Assembly (NCBI RefSeq): GCF_902705885.1
Contig: NZ_CACSIP010000001.1
Coordinates: forward strand, 43,918 to 107,917
Origin: Mycolicibacterium austroafricanum
GTDB taxonomy: Bacteria > Actinomycetota > Actinomycetes > Mycobacteriales > Mycobacteriaceae
DNA length: 64,000 bases
Direction of reading: 5' to 3'
Shown here one piece after another: positions 7,216-17,345 of the stretch. Within the stretch, counting starts at the first letter, position 1. The number at the start of each line of letters is the position of its first letter. Below the pieces are notes generated by a model. It had not been told where the DNA came from. It saw nothing but the letters and a program-made list of their open reading frames with translations, and made no database searches. A program made the position numbers and the translations under genes.

Positions 7216-8748
7216 TCAAGGGCGCCGCAGCGCCGAGACGTTGTCGTTGTCCACCTGCAGCGGGATACCGGTGCGGGCCGCGGTCTCGAGCATGTGCTCG
7301 ATCACGTTCTTGCCCAGCGCGGTCTCCCCGGGAAGCTCGATCGGATACACGCCGTCGAAGCACGCCGCGCAGAGTCGCGACGCCGGCTGCTCGGTGGCAG
7401 CGATCATGCCCTGCCTGCTGATGTAACTCAGGGTGTCCGCGCCGATCGCCCGGCGCACGCCGTCGAGCATTTCGTCCTCGTTCGCCGAGTTGCTCGCGGC
7501 GTTGGCGATGAGCTCGGCGGGCGTGGCGAAGTCGATGCCGTAGAAGCACGGCCACTTGACCGGCGGAGACGCGATCCGCACGTGCACCTCGACGGCCCCG
7601 GCCTCGCGCAGCATCCGGATCAGCGCGCGCTGAGTGTTGCCGCGCACGATCGAGTCGTCGACGACGATCAGCCGCTTGCCGCGGATGACCTCCTTGAGCG
7701 GGTTGAGCTTGAGCCGGATACCGAGCTGCCGAATGGTCTGGGACGGCTGGATGAAGGTCCGCCCGACGTACGCGTTCTTCATCAGACCCTGCCCGTAAGG
7801 GATTCCGGAGCCCTGCGCGTAGCCGACCGCGGCCGGGGTTCCCGACTCGGGGACGCCGATCACCAGGTCGGCTTCGACGGGCGACTCCGCGGCCAGCCTG
7901 CGACCGATCTCGACGCGGGTGCCGTGCACCGAGCGACCCGCCAGCGTGCTGTCCGGCCGGGCGAGGTAGACGTACTCGAAGACACATCCCTTGGGCGTCG
8001 GGTTGGCGAAGCGCGTCGAACGGACACCGTCGGCGTCGATGGCGAGCAGCTCGCCCGGCTCGATGTCCCGGACGAACGCCGCGCCGACGATGTCCAGCGC
8101 GGCGGTCTCCGATGCGACCACCCAGCCACGGTCGAGCCGGCCCAGCGACAGCGGCCGCACCCCGTAGGGGTCACGGGCCGCGTAGAGGGTGTTCTCGTCC
8201 ATGAAGGTCAGGCAGAACGCGCCGCGCACCGTCGGCAGCAGTTCCAGAGCGGCCTGCTCGAGCGACGAGTCCGCCGCGCCGTGGGCCAGCAGCGCACCCA
8301 GAATGTCGGAGTCGGTGGTGGCGGTGACGGCGCCGCGGTTGCCCATCAGCCCTTCGTCACGTGCGCGTGCAGCCAGTTCGGCGGTATTGACCAGGTTTCC
8401 GTTGTGGCCCAAGGCCACCCCGGTGCCGGCGGCGGTGTTACGGAAGACAGGCTGGGCGTTCTCCCACGTGGTGGAGCCGGTGGTGGAGTAGCGGCAGTGG
8501 CCGACGGCGACGTGGCCCGGCATCGCGGCCAGGGTCTGTTCGTCGAACACCTGGCTCACCAGCCCGAGATCCTTGAACACCAGCACCTGCGATCCGTCGG
8601 CGACGGCGATGCCCGCGGCCTCCTGGCCTCTGTGTTGCAGTGCATAGAGGCCGTAATAGGTGAGCTTGGCCACCTCCTCGCCGGGCGCCCACACCCCGAA
8701 AACTCCGCATTCTTCCTTGGGATCGTCTTCGGGTGGCACGTCGGTCAC
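7216..8748 (-). CDS. purF: Amidophosphoribosyltransferase
   Basis: PurF commits PRPP to purine synthesis by making phosphoribosylamine from glutamine. Starting at the GTG at 8748 (AGGGAG 8 nt upstream) gives 510 residues. Cys14 in EECGVFGVW becomes the N-terminal nucleophile after removal of a 13-residue propeptide. VVDDSIVRGNTQR is the PRPP-binding loop. Cysteines in GCVFEY, WPCFYG and the CAAC pair match the Bacillus-type enzyme with a 4Fe-4S cluster. A longer frame reaches 8847 but lacks support. The sterol-carrier-like gene lies upstream on the same strand. Confidence 0.95.
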   Translation of the reverse strand: MTDVPPEDDPKEECGVFGVWAPGEEVAKLTYYGLYALQHRGQEAAGIAVADGSQVLVFKDLGLVSQVFDEQTLAAMPGHVAVGHCRYSTTGSTTWENAQPVFRNTAAGTGVALGHNGNLVNTAELAARARDEGLMGNRGAVTATTDSDILGALLAHGAADSSLEQAALELLPTVRGAFCLTFMDENTLYAARDPYGVRPLSLGRLDRGWVVASETAALDIVGAAFVRDIEPGELLAIDADGVRSTRFANPTPKGCVFEYVYLARPDSTLAGRSVHGTRVEIGRRLAAESPVEADLVIGVPESGTPAAVGYAQGSGIPYGQGLMKNAYVGRTFIQPSQTIRQLGIRLKLNPLKEVIRGKRLIVVDDSIVRGNTQRALIRMLREAGAVEVHVRIASPPVKWPCFYGIDFATPAELIANAASNSANEDEMLDGVRRAIGADTLSYISRQGMIAATEQPASRLCAACFDGVYPIELPGETALGKNVIEHMLETAARTGIPLQVDNDNVSALRRP

Positions 8749-8934
8749 GATGGCTGCTCCCTGGGGGCGGGTGGGTGACTTCAGCAAGTCTACGGTGAAC
8801 GCCGGGCGAAGGTGGAATCGCACGGCGGTGTCGTCGGTGAATTCCACAACGCCCGATTCAACGCCCGATTCAACAACGACGGCCCCGCCGACATTTCTCG
8901 GAGGAGCCCTTCTTCGGGTAGGCAGCCGCCTCGT

Positions 8935-9327
8935 TCAGTCGGGGAGGCGGACGACCGGCAGCACATCGGCGATCTCCGCTGCTCGGGTTCCCGACATCTG
9001 GAGTGCCCCGGCGGCGACCGCGTCGGCGACTGACAACAGACCGGTGGCCAGCAGCAGCCAGGTGCGTGGCGCGGTCTCGACCACATTGGGCGGGTTGCCG
9101 CGGGTGTGCTTGGGCCCCGCGATGCACTGCACGGCCACGAACGGCGGCACCCTGACTTCGACGCTGGCACCCGGCGCGTACTCGGCGAGCGTCCTGGCGG
9201 TCAACCGCACCGCATCGGCCAGGTCGGCGCGGGCGGGTTCGGCCACGCTGTCGTCGCGCAGCCAGTCGGCAACCGCTGCCACCGCGGCGCGGGTCTTTAC
9301 CGGATCGACACTACGGCGGGCGGCCAC
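8935..9327 (-). CDS. Sterol carrier family protein (Rv0807 type)
   Basis: A 130-residue protein that mycobacterial annotations place in the sterol carrier/MDMPI-like group. The middle is hydrophobic with VEVRVPPFVAVQCIAGPKHTRG, and the C-terminal helix ends DVLPVVRLPD. It is the usual upstream neighbour of purF. It starts with GTG only 16 bp from the divergent MCE gene. Molecular function unknown. A 12-bp tandem duplication (AACGCCCGATTC at 8848-8859 and 8860-8871) lies between it and purF. Confidence 0.75.
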   Translation of the reverse strand: MAARRSVDPVKTRAAVAAVADWLRDDSVAEPARADLADAVRLTARTLAEYAPGASVEVRVPPFVAVQCIAGPKHTRGNPPNVVETAPRTWLLLATGLLSVADAVAAGALQMSGTRAAEIADVLPVVRLPD

Positions 9328-9343
9328 AATCTATGGTCTCAAA

Positions 9344-10546
9344 GTGTCTGTCGACCGCGACGACCCGCCGTACAAGCTCGCGGGCGCGCTCTTCCTGGCG
9401 CTCACGGTCTGCGCCGGCACGCTGCTCTTTCTGCAGTTCCGTGGCGAGTTCGCGGAAAAGACCACGCTGACGCTGTCATCCCTGCGCGCCGGCCTGGTGG
9501 TGGAACCCGGCGCCAAGGTCACCTACAACGGCGTCGAGATCGGCCGGGTGGACCGGATCGAGGGGACGTCGGACCACGGCACCACCGGAGCCAGGCTGAT
9601 GCTCGACGTCGATCCGGACTACGTGCGCTTCATCCCGGCCAATGTGGTGGCCGAGATCCGTGCGACCACGGTGTTCGGAAACAAGTACGTGTCCTTCAGC
9701 TCACCGAAGGACCCTGTCGCTCAACGTATCTCGTCTGACGATGTGCTCCAGGTCGCGACGGTGACAACCGAGTTCAACACGTTGTTCGAAACCGTCACCG
9801 AGATCGCCGAGCAGGTGGATCCGGTCAAGTTGAACCAGACCTTGAGCGCTGCAGCCGAAGCGCTGACCGGCCTTGGTGACCGCTTCGGCGAATCCCTGCT
9901 CGACGGCAACCGCATTCTCGATGAACTGACTCCCCAGCTGCCCCGGTTGCGTCACGACATCGAGCAGGTGGCGGCACTGGCCGACGTGTACGCCGCTGCG
10001 TCCCCGGATCTGTTCGACGGTTTGGCGGACGCGGTCACGACGGCACGGACGCTCACCGAGCGCTCAGGTGACATCGACTCGGCGTTGATGGCCGCACTCG
10101 GCTTCGCCGACGACAACACGGCGGTGTTCCGGCGCGCCGGGCCGTATCTGGTGCGCGGTGCGGCCGACCTGGTGCCGACGTCGATGCTGCTCGACGAGTA
10201 CCGCGGCATGATCTTCTGCACCATCCGTAACTACGCCGAGGTCGGCCCGGAGATCGCACGCACCCTCGGCGACAACGGGTATTCGCTGCGGGCCGCGGGC
10301 ACGGTGCTCGGCGCCGGAGATCCGTTCGTCTATCCCGACAATCTCCCGAGGGTGAACGCCAGCGGTGGCCCGGGAGGCCGACCGGGTTGCTGGCAGAAGG
10401 TCACCCGCGACCTGTGGCCGATGCCCTATCTGGTGATGGATACCGGCTACAGCCTGGCCCCCTACAACCATGCGGGGATCCCGCAGCCGATGCTCGTCGA
10501 CTACGTGTGGGGCCGGCAGATCGGCGCCCCGACGATCAATCCGTGA
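9344..10546 (+). CDS. Orphan MCE family (MlaD-domain) protein
   Basis: A 400-residue protein with one N-terminal membrane anchor (about residues 12-31) and an MCE/MlaD domain (about 40-120, containing VEPGAKVTYNGVEIGRVDRIEG), then a long helical region and a Pro/Gly-rich C-terminal part as in mycobacterial MceA-F proteins. Mce complexes import lipids across the cell envelope, normally from operons with two YrbE permeases and six MCE genes; none of those partners is here. GTG at 9344 is chosen because a TATGGT box ends 6 nt upstream. A much longer open frame to the left is antisense to the neighbouring gene. Confidence 0.85.
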   Translation: MSVDRDDPPYKLAGALFLALTVCAGTLLFLQFRGEFAEKTTLTLSSLRAGLVVEPGAKVTYNGVEIGRVDRIEGTSDHGTTGARLMLDVDPDYVRFIPANVVAEIRATTVFGNKYVSFSSPKDPVAQRISSDDVLQVATVTTEFNTLFETVTEIAEQVDPVKLNQTLSAAAEALTGLGDRFGESLLDGNRILDELTPQLPRLRHDIEQVAALADVYAAASPDLFDGLADAVTTARTLTERSGDIDSALMAALGFADDNTAVFRRAGPYLVRGAADLVPTSMLLDEYRGMIFCTIRNYAEVGPEIARTLGDNGYSLRAAGTVLGAGDPFVYPDNLPRVNASGGPGGRPGCWQKVTRDLWPMPYLVMDTGYSLAPYNHAGIPQPMLVDYVWGRQIGAPTINP

Positions 10547-10549
10547 CGC

Positions 10550-10580
10550 TTGACCTGAACAATCGTTGAGGTTCTACGTT
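10550..10580 (+). promoter_or_regulatory. MerR-type promoter (19-bp spacer with dyad)
   Basis: TTGACC (10550-10555) and TACGTT (10575-10580) are separated by 19 bp, the over-long spacing typical of MerR/SoxR-activated promoters. A dyad ACCTGAAC-AATC-GTTGAGGT (7 of 8 pairs) fills most of the spacer, as in known MerR-family operators. The -10 box ends 7 nt before the ATG of the PPOX gene, so the transcript would be leaderless. No MerR gene lies in the window. Confidence 0.65.
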
Positions 10581-10587
10581 GGTCGAC

Positions 10588-11016
10588 ATGACCTTCACCG
10601 CATTCGAGATCGAGTTCATGAACCAGGCCGACATCGGCAGGCTGGCCACCATCCAACCTGACGGCACCCCGCAGAACAGCCCGGTCGGCTTCACGTTCAA
10701 CGAGCAACTGGGCACCATCGACATCAGCGGATACGAGATGTCCCGCAGCCGCAAGTTCCGCAACCTCGCGCGAAACAACAAGGTGGCCTTCGTCGTCGAT
10801 GACATCCCGTCCCGGGATCCGTGGCGGGTGCGCTGCCTGGAGATCCGTGGCACCGCCGTACAGGCACAGCTCGACGAAGCACCACGGGAACCCAACGGCG
10901 ATCCGCTCGACCACGCGATCATCCGCATCACGCCGCGGCGGGTGATCAGCTTCGGGATCGACGACCAGACCACCGAGCCGCACCAGCTCGTCGCCCACGT
11001 CAGAAACGTCGGCTGA
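10588..11016 (+). CDS. PPOX-class probable F420-dependent enzyme
   Basis: A 142-residue protein of the split beta-barrel flavin/F420-binding family. GRLATIQPDGTPQNSPVGF and SRSRKFRNLARNNKVAFVVDD are typical of the mycobacterial TIGR04023-like group. Such proteins are thought to use F420H2 or FMN to reduce small substrates. The ATG at 10588 is chosen because a MerR-type promoter would start transcription there; an in-frame TTG at 10579 is the alternative. Its last 17 bp overlap the 3' end of the convergent CPBP gene. Confidence 0.85.
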   Translation: MTFTAFEIEFMNQADIGRLATIQPDGTPQNSPVGFTFNEQLGTIDISGYEMSRSRKFRNLARNNKVAFVVDDIPSRDPWRVRCLEIRGTAVQAQLDEAPREPNGDPLDHAIIRITPRRVISFGIDDQTTEPHQLVAHVRNVG

Positions 11017-11632
11017 CCCGCCCTTGGCTCTGAACAGCAAGCGCCCCAACGGCTCCCGCCTCGTTGACCGCCAGATGGGCGAGCATCGGCGCTGCCAGGC
11101 TGCCCGACTTCACGTACAACCAGTCGAAGACCCACCCGGCGGCGGCGGTGACCAGCACCGTGCCTGACACCGACGCCCCGGCCGCGCGGGCGTCGGGTAC
11201 ATGGGACAGCCCGAAGACCGCCGCGGCGACCAGCCGCCCGCCGGGCGCACCGAACGCCTGCCTCGCGGCGGTACCCAGCGCGGCCCGGTAGGTCACCTCC
11301 TCGGTCCACACCGTGCCGACCGGGATCCGCACCAGCAGCCAGTGACCGGCCGACCCCGGCAGCGTGCGTTCGGCCATTCCGGCCCGCACCGGCCGGATCA
11401 CCGTCCCCGCCGCCACGGCGAGCACTACCGGCGCAGCGACCGCCGAGCCCCACCGCAGTCCCGCCCACAGCTCAGGAGGCCGCAGACCATGCGACGCACC
11501 GCTGGCCACCGACACCGACGTGCCGAAAGCCGCGTGCGGAATCGGGTTCCACCGCAACGGGATTCGCGGCTTCGTCGCACTCCACCCGATGAGCACCGCC
11601 GCCAGCGCAGCCGTCCTGAGTTTGTCGCGCAC
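11000..11632 (-). CDS. CPBP family intramembrane metalloprotease (Rv0804 type)
   Basis: A 210-residue multi-pass membrane protein. The CPBP/Rce1 motifs are visible: EEVTYR (Glu111, Glu112, Arg116), FGLSH (Phe140-His144) and a later histidine in PMLAHLAVNE. These residues bind the metal and form the active site in the family, whose members cleave within membranes or act in protein maturation; the substrate is unknown. Its GTG start overlaps the upstream hydrolase stop by one base (TAGTG), placing it in the purL operon. Confidence 0.85.
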   Translation of the reverse strand: MRDKLRTAALAAVLIGWSATKPRIPLRWNPIPHAAFGTSVSVASGASHGLRPPELWAGLRWGSAVAAPVVLAVAAGTVIRPVRAGMAERTLPGSAGHWLLVRIPVGTVWTEEVTYRAALGTAARQAFGAPGGRLVAAAVFGLSHVPDARAAGASVSGTVLVTAAAGWVFDWLYVKSGSLAAPMLAHLAVNEAGAVGALAVQSQGRVSRRF

Positions 11633-13353
11633 TATTTCAGGCTGTCGTAGGAGCCGTCCCGCTCCAACGCCAGCCGGATCCGTTCGGTATCAGCCGGTGT
11701 CCATCCCGGCGGTGCGGCGACGCCCACCCAGCCGTCGAGGATGAAGTCGCCGTAGTTGTGCCCGTGACCGCCTGGCACCGACGCAGCGTTCGTCAGATCG
11801 GCCGCGACCTGCCAGAACGTGATGATGGGATACCACCGCATGGACGACGTACGGTCCCGCCCCGGCGGCTCGGCAAGCCAGTCCGGACGGCTGAACAGCA
11901 GATCCGGCGACCACCAGACGATCGGGTCGGAGGCGTGCTGCAGGAACAGCACCCTGGTTCCGTCCCACGGAGCTGCGGTGTCGGCGGCGATCTCAGTGGC
12001 GCTGTTGCCCTGGGAGAAGCGCACGGTCCTACCGCCGTCGTAGCGAGGCTCCACCTCGGGAGTGCCCGGATCGCGGCGCGCCGTGATCGCCCGCCACAGC
12101 GGGCTGGCGTTGGGTGGGCCGACCCAGAGCACCGAGGAGAAGCCCATACGGGAGATGTCGGGCAGCCAATCGAATGCGCCCTGGCCCGCCATCGAGCCCA
12201 GACTCTCGCCATAGAGCAGCAGCCGCGGACGCTGACCGGGCGGCAGCTCAGCCCACCGGTCGTGTACCGCGTCGATCATCAGCCGGCCGGCCTGCATCGA
12301 CTTGCGCTGGTCACCCAGGACCGAGATCCAGCTCGGCAGATACGAATACTGCGATCCGACGATCGCGGTGTCGCCGTTGTACATGAGCTCCAGCGCGCTG
12401 GCCGCGATCGGGTTGACCCACCCGGTGCCGGTCGTCGGGACTATCGCGAGCACCTCGCGCTCGAAGGCGCCCGTGCGCTCGAGCTCGCTGAGCAGCACCG
12501 CCATCCGGGCTTCGTCAGTGTCGGCGGTCTGCAAACCCACATAAGCCCGGATCGGTTCCATGGCCGGGCGCCCGTTGATCCGGGCCAGTTCCTCGGCGTC
12601 GGGTCCGCCCGCGACGAAGCTGCGACCTTGGTACCCGAGGGAGTCCCACGATGCGAAAGACTTAGGGCTGCCGGATCTCTCGGGTTGCTGAGGCTGGACC
12701 ACCCCTTCCCGCGTTGTGGTGTTCTGCGGCTGGAACACTCGGTTGGCGCCGGCGAGGAAGCCTCGCAGCAGCACACCGTTGACCAACGTGATCACCAGGA
12801 CCACGACGATGGCGGTACCGACGAACAGCGCCACCTCGTCGGACAACCGCCAGCGGCGGATGAGCATCCGGGCCATGGTCTTGATGATTTCGAGCAGCAC
12901 CCGGGCGACGGCGACGCAAACTCCCGCGACCGCCACCGCGATCACAAAGGTGCGCAGATAGGTCAGGGTGCTGGGGCCCTGCATGCCCATCAGCGAGGAA
13001 ACCTGACGCTGCCATGCGGCCGCCGGGATCACCATGAGCACGCACGCCGCGACCGACAGCACCACGGTGACCGTCTTCAGCGTGTAGGAGACGACCGAGG
13101 ACGGTGGCCACCAGCGACGGCGCGCCAGGAGGAATCGGCGCACCATCTTCGACACGAATACCCCGATGCCATAACCGATTGCTGCGGTCACACCGCCGAT
13201 CAGTCCCTGGAACAGCCAGTCCCGAGGCAGCAGCGACGGGGTCATCGACAGGCAGAAGAACAGCGCGCCGAACGCGGCGCCGGTGAAATCCAGGCGCAGC
13301 ATCCGAAAAGCCCAGAGATAGAACGGATGTTCCTCGTGGACTTGTGCGGTCAC
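11632..13353 (-). CDS. Membrane-anchored alpha/beta hydrolase (Abhydrolase_9 type)
   Basis: A 573-residue protein with about five membrane segments in the first 200 residues (near 24-44, 50-70, 88-110, 132-156, 176-198) and a C-terminal alpha/beta hydrolase domain. The nucleophile elbow is GESLG with Ser384; Asp and His candidates follow in the C-terminal part ([13 protein letters not shown]). The layout matches the actinobacterial Abhydrolase_9_N plus Abhydrolase_9 families, presumed lipid or ester hydrolases facing the envelope. The GTG start overlaps the purL stop by 4 bp (GTGA), so it is translationally coupled to purL. Confidence 0.85.
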   Translation of the reverse strand: MTAQVHEEHPFYLWAFRMLRLDFTGAAFGALFFCLSMTPSLLPRDWLFQGLIGGVTAAIGYGIGVFVSKMVRRFLLARRRWWPPSSVVSYTLKTVTVVLSVAACVLMVIPAAAWQRQVSSLMGMQGPSTLTYLRTFVIAVAVAGVCVAVARVLLEIIKTMARMLIRRWRLSDEVALFVGTAIVVVLVITLVNGVLLRGFLAGANRVFQPQNTTTREGVVQPQQPERSGSPKSFASWDSLGYQGRSFVAGGPDAEELARINGRPAMEPIRAYVGLQTADTDEARMAVLLSELERTGAFEREVLAIVPTTGTGWVNPIAASALELMYNGDTAIVGSQYSYLPSWISVLGDQRKSMQAGRLMIDAVHDRWAELPPGQRPRLLLYGESLGSMAGQGAFDWLPDISRMGFSSVLWVGPPNASPLWRAITARRDPGTPEVEPRYDGGRTVRFSQGNSATEIAADTAAPWDGTRVLFLQHASDPIVWWSPDLLFSRPDWLAEPPGRDRTSSMRWYPIITFWQVAADLTNAASVPGGHGHNYGDFILDGWVGVAAPPGWTPADTERIRLALERDGSYDSLK

Positions 13354-15668
13354 CCGAACAACCCGGGCAGCACGCCCTCCGACGTGCGCCGCAACTCCTC
13401 CAGGGTCACTGTGAACTGGCCCTGCACCTCGATGGTCGCCTCGGCTCCGTCGGGTCCTTCGTCGACGACCCCGATGCGGGTGGCCGGCAGCCCGCGGGCC
13501 TGACACATCGCGGTGAACCTGCTCTCCTCGGTGCGGGGCACCGCGACCAGCACCCGGCCCGCCGACTCGCTGAAGAGGAAGACGAACGGCGCGGTACCTT
13601 CCTGGAAGCCCTCGGGAAGCACCAGGCGGCAACCGGTTTCGCCAGTGAGCGCCGCCTCGACGACAGCCTGGATCAAGCCGCCCTCGGACAGGTCGTGCGC
13701 GGCGGACACCAGACCGTCGCGCGATGCCGCGGTCAGCACGTCGGCAAGCAGTCGTTCCCGTTCCAGGTCGACCACGGGGGGTACACCACCGAGGTGGTCG
13801 GCGGTGACCTGAGCCCAGATCGAGCCGTCGAACTCGTCGCGAGTCTCGCCCAGCAGAATCAGCGACTCACCGGGTTCGTTGCCGAACGCTGGAGGAAGAC
13901 GTCGGCTCACATTGTCTAAGACACCGAGCACACCGACCACCGGGGTGGGCAAGATCGGGGTGGTCCCGGTCTGGTTGTAGAAGCTGACGTTCCCCCCGGT
14001 AACCGGAATGCCAAGTGTCGCAGCGCCATCAGCCAGTCCGCGGACAGCCTGCGAGAACTGCCACATCACCCCTGGATCCTCGGGAGAGCCGAAGTTCAGG
14101 CAGTTGGTCACCGCGATCGGAGTGGCGCCGGTGACCGCGACGTTGCGGTAGGCCTCGGCCAGCGCGAGCTGGGCGCCGGTATACGGATCGAGTGCCGTGT
14201 AGCGGCCCGACGCGTCGGTGGAGATCGCGACGCCGCGCCCGGTCTGCTCGTCGACCCGCAGTACACCGCCATCGGCGTTCTCCGCCAACACGGTGTTGCC
14301 ACGGACGTAGCGGTCGTACTGCTCGGTGATGAACGCGCGACTGCACAGGTGCGGGCTGCCGACCATGTCGAGCAGCGTCGCGCGCAGCTCGGCTCCGCCG
14401 GACGGCCGCGGCAACGACGCCGACGTGTCGGCGTTGAGGGCGTCCTGCGTGTCGGGCCGCTGCACCGGCCTCTCGTAGACCGGGCCCTCGTGCGCGACCG
14501 TGCGCGGCGGCACGTCGACGACGGTCTCACCGTGCCAGGTGATCTCGAGCCGGTCGCCGTCAGTCACCTCGCCGATGACGGTGGCCAGGACATCCCATTT
14601 ACGGCACACGGCCATGAAAGCGTCGACATTGTCCGGGGTGACGACCGCACACATTCGTTCCTGGGACTCGCTGGAGAGGATCTCGGCGGGCGTCATGTTG
14701 GTGGCTCGCAGTGGCACCGTGTCGAGCTCCACCCGCATGCCACCGTCACCTGCGGATGCGAGTTCGGAAGTGGCACAGGACAACCCGGCGCCACCAAGAT
14801 CCTGGATGCCGACCACCAGATCGTTGGCGTAGAGCTCGAGGCAGCACTCGATCAGAACCTTCTCGGTGAACGGGTCACCGACCTGAACACTCGGCAGCTT
14901 CTTGCGGCCGGAGCCGCTCTCGTCGCCACCGAAGGTCTCCGAGGCCAGCACCGACACCCCGCCGATACCGTCTAGACCGGTGCGGGCCCCGAACAGAATG
15001 ATCTTGTTGCCGGCACCGGATGCGAACGCCAGCTGCAGATCCTCTTTGCGCAGTACGCCGACGCACAGCGCATTCACCAACGGATTGCCCGCGTAGCAGG
15101 CGTCGAACACCGTCTCACCGCCGATGTTGGGCAACCCGAGGGAGTTCCCGTACCCCCCGACACCGCGCACGACGCCGTCGAGGACGCGCCGGGTGTCCGG
15201 GGCGTCGGCGGCACCGAACCGCAGCTGGTCCATCACCGCCACCGGCCGGGCGCCCATCGCCATGATGTCGCGGACGATGCCGCCCACGCCGGTGGCGGCG
15301 CCCTGGTACGGCTCGATGTAGGAAGGGTGGTTGTGGGACTCCACCTTGAAGGTGACCGCCCAGCCGTCGCCGATGTCGACGACGCCGGCGTTCTCACCGA
15401 TACCGGCGAGCATCGCCTCGCGCATCTTGGCGGTGGTGGTCTCGCCGAAGTAGCGCAGATGCACCTTGGACGACTTGTAGGAGCAGTGTTCGCTCCACAT
15501 CACCGAGTACATCGCCAGCTCGGCGTCGGTGGGCCGACGTCCGAGGATCTCGCGGATCCGCTCGTACTCGTCGTCCTTGAGCCCCAGCTCACGGAACGGC
15601 TGGGGTTGGTCAGGCGTCGCGGCCGCCCGCTCGACAGTGTCTACCTCTTGGGTCAGCCCAGACGTCAC
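13350..15668 (-). CDS. purL: Phosphoribosylformylglycinamidine synthase subunit PurL
   Basis: PurL is the synthetase subunit that, with PurS and glutaminase PurQ, converts FGAR to FGAM (step four). The 772-residue length is that of the small-type PurL needing separate PurQ and PurS, both encoded about 4-5 kb away on the same strand. Visible landmarks are [14 protein letters not shown] near the N-terminus, [11 protein letters not shown] (catalytic His, substrate loop), [16 protein letters not shown] and the second-half [12 protein letters not shown]. The stop overlaps the start of the hydrolase gene. Confidence 0.96.
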   Translation of the reverse strand: MTSGLTQEVDTVERAAATPDQPQPFRELGLKDDEYERIREILGRRPTDAELAMYSVMWSEHCSYKSSKVHLRYFGETTTAKMREAMLAGIGENAGVVDIGDGWAVTFKVESHNHPSYIEPYQGAATGVGGIVRDIMAMGARPVAVMDQLRFGAADAPDTRRVLDGVVRGVGGYGNSLGLPNIGGETVFDACYAGNPLVNALCVGVLRKEDLQLAFASGAGNKIILFGARTGLDGIGGVSVLASETFGGDESGSGRKKLPSVQVGDPFTEKVLIECCLELYANDLVVGIQDLGGAGLSCATSELASAGDGGMRVELDTVPLRATNMTPAEILSSESQERMCAVVTPDNVDAFMAVCRKWDVLATVIGEVTDGDRLEITWHGETVVDVPPRTVAHEGPVYERPVQRPDTQDALNADTSASLPRPSGGAELRATLLDMVGSPHLCSRAFITEQYDRYVRGNTVLAENADGGVLRVDEQTGRGVAISTDASGRYTALDPYTGAQLALAEAYRNVAVTGATPIAVTNCLNFGSPEDPGVMWQFSQAVRGLADGAATLGIPVTGGNVSFYNQTGTTPILPTPVVGVLGVLDNVSRRLPPAFGNEPGESLILLGETRDEFDGSIWAQVTADHLGGVPPVVDLERERLLADVLTAASRDGLVSAAHDLSEGGLIQAVVEAALTGETGCRLVLPEGFQEGTAPFVFLFSESAGRVLVAVPRTEESRFTAMCQARGLPATRIGVVDEGPDGAEATIEVQGQFTVTLEELRRTSEGVLPGLFG

Positions 15669-15693
15669 CGAAACAGTCTAACGGCGCGGCCGA

Positions 15694-16041
15694 TCAGCCC
15701 CCGGCGACGCAGAACGCGTTGCCCTCGGGGTCTGCCAGCACCACCCAGTCGAACTCGGGCCCGAAGCTGTGCCGGCCGGTTTCCCGGGCTCCCAGACCGA
15801 CCAGGCGCGCCACCTCGGCTTCCTTGTCCGCGGAGTGGAAGTCCAGGTGCACCTTGTTCTTGCCCGGCGTCGGGTCCGGCACCCGCTGGAAGCCCAGCGC
15901 CGGGCGTCCCTCGCCGGTGACCATCACGAATTCTCCTGGTGCCACGGCGTTCACGTCGCCACCGGCAGCCTTGGCCCACCAGTCGGCAAGCCCGTCGGGG
16001 TCAACACAATCGATGGTGATCATCTCGATGCCAAGTGCCAT
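15694..16041 (-). CDS. VOC (glyoxalase-like) family protein (Rv0801 type)
   Basis: A 115-residue protein with two beta-alpha-beta-beta-beta units as in the vicinal-oxygen-chelate superfamily: ITIDCVDPDGLADWWAKAAG in the first half, KVHLDFHSADKEAEVARL and WVVLADPEGNAFCV in the second. It fits the Glyoxalase_6 subgroup, often of unknown substrate. Its position between pepC and purL matches Rv0801 in M. tuberculosis. A role in small-molecule binding is the most that can be said. Confidence 0.82.
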   Translation of the reverse strand: MALGIEMITIDCVDPDGLADWWAKAAGGDVNAVAPGEFVMVTGEGRPALGFQRVPDPTPGKNKVHLDFHSADKEAEVARLVGLGARETGRHSFGPEFDWVVLADPEGNAFCVAGG

Positions 16042-16055
16042 ACGCCGACCCTAGA

Positions 16056-17324
16056 TCAGGCCGGTGACAAAAACGCCTGAAGTGCAGCGGAGTAGGCGGC
16101 GACATCGGAAGCCCCCATGACCTCGCGCGCCGAGTGCATCGCCAACTGGGCGGCTCCGACGTCCACGGTGGGGATGCCGGTACGCGCCGCCGTCATCGGC
16201 CCGATCGTCGACCCGCACGGCAGGTCGGCGCGGTGCTCGTACCGTTGCAGCGCCACCCCCGCCTGCGCACACGCCAGTGCGAACGCCGCAGCGGTGCGGC
16301 CGTCGGTGGCATACCGCAGGTTGGGCTGCACCTTGAGCACCGGTCCCGCGTTGACCTCGATGAGGTGGCCGGGCTCGTGCCGTTCCGGGTAGTTCGGGTG
16401 GGTGGCGTGCGCCATGTCCCCGGAGGCGACCATCGATTCCGGCAGCCGACGCAGGAAGTCCTCCCGCCCGCCCCCGGCGGCCAGCGTGAGCCGTTCCAGC
16501 ACCGTCACCAGCAGGTCGGACTGGGCGCCGTGGCCGGACTGGGAGCCCACCTCCTCGTGGTCGAAGAGCACCAGCACCGGCGCGATACCGGACGGCGGTG
16601 CCGCCAGGAACGCCTCCAGCCCCGCGTAGCACGTCGCCTGATTGTCCAGGCGCGGCGCGCTGAGCAGGTCACCTTCGGCACCGACCAGCCGCGACGGGTT
16701 GATGTCGTGTGTCATCAGATCGGCTCCGAGCACGTCCTCGACGTCGACCCCGGCCCGCGCGGCCACGTACGCCGGGAACGACCTGGCGCCGCTGCCCACC
16801 CCCCAGACCGCGTTGACGTGCCGCTGCGGGTTGAGCTCGACGGCCTTGCGGTCCTCGGCGAGGTGGATGGCCAACTGGGGCACCCGCAGGATCGGCTCGT
16901 CGATCTTGACCAGCTGGTGGGTGACCGTGTCGCCCCTGCGCACCGACAGCCTGCCGCTGATCCCGAGGTCGCGGTCCAGCCACGAGTTCAGCCACGCGCC
17001 GCCGTAGGGTTGCAGCGCCACCACCTGCCAGCCCGACACGAACCGGTCCGGATGCTGCTTGACCCTCAGGTTGGGGCTGTCGGAGTGGGCGCCGACGACC
17101 CGGAACGGCGAGCTCGGATCCCCGTCGGACCGCCACGCGATCAGCGAACCGGCCCGCACGGCGAAGTGGTCGCCCGACGCCGGCCACGGCTCGCTCTCGG
17201 ACAGTTCGCCGAACCCGGCCGCGCGCAGCCTCGCCGCTGCCGTTTCACAGGCGTGGAACGGCGAGGGCGACGCGTCGATGAACTCGCACAGGCCCTGCGG
17301 AGTTGCAGACATGTTCTCCATCAT
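16056..17324 (-). CDS. pepC: M18 family aminopeptidase
   Basis: A 422-residue cytosolic metallo-aminopeptidase of the M18 (aspartyl aminopeptidase-like) family. Metal-binding and catalytic segments are visible: [47 protein letters not shown] and [10 protein letters not shown]. It removes N-terminal residues from peptides. It corresponds to Rv0800 by order. Three possible ATG starts occur (17324, 17321, 17312); the longest is reported. It is divergent from the DyP gene, with a 17-bp palindrome in the 40-bp gap. Confidence 0.9.
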   Translation of the reverse strand: MMENMSATPQGLCEFIDASPSPFHACETAAARLRAAGFGELSESEPWPASGDHFAVRAGSLIAWRSDGDPSSPFRVVGAHSDSPNLRVKQHPDRFVSGWQVVALQPYGGAWLNSWLDRDLGISGRLSVRRGDTVTHQLVKIDEPILRVPQLAIHLAEDRKAVELNPQRHVNAVWGVGSGARSFPAYVAARAGVDVEDVLGADLMTHDINPSRLVGAEGDLLSAPRLDNQATCYAGLEAFLAAPPSGIAPVLVLFDHEEVGSQSGHGAQSDLLVTVLERLTLAAGGGREDFLRRLPESMVASGDMAHATHPNYPERHEPGHLIEVNAGPVLKVQPNLRYATDGRTAAAFALACAQAGVALQRYEHRADLPCGSTIGPMTAARTGIPTVDVGAAQLAMHSAREVMGASDVAAYSAALQAFLSPA

Positions 17325-17328
17325 CGTC

Positions 17329-17345
17329 GATCATCGGCGATGATC
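17329..17345. promoter_or_regulatory. 17-bp perfect palindrome at the pepC/DyP divergent promoter
   Basis: GATCATCG-G-CGATGATC is perfectly symmetrical. It lies where the -35 region of the DyP promoter should be: a TAGGGT box at 17352-17357 ends 7 nt before the GTG start. This placement suggests a repressor operator for the DyP-encapsulin operon. The regulator is unknown. Confidence 0.5.

Noticed and set aside
7294..8778. 494-codon open frame antisense to purF
   Set aside because: Low-complexity Arg/Gly/Val-rich translation with no domain; purF is unambiguous on the other strand.
8660..9343. N-terminal extension of the MCE protein
   Set aside because: It is antisense to the Rv0807-type gene and lacks conserved sequence; a leaderless promoter places the start at 9344.
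11758..13503. 581-codon open frame antisense to the membrane hydrolase
   Set aside because: Composition of a shadow frame (His/Arg/Gln-rich) and no recognisable motif.
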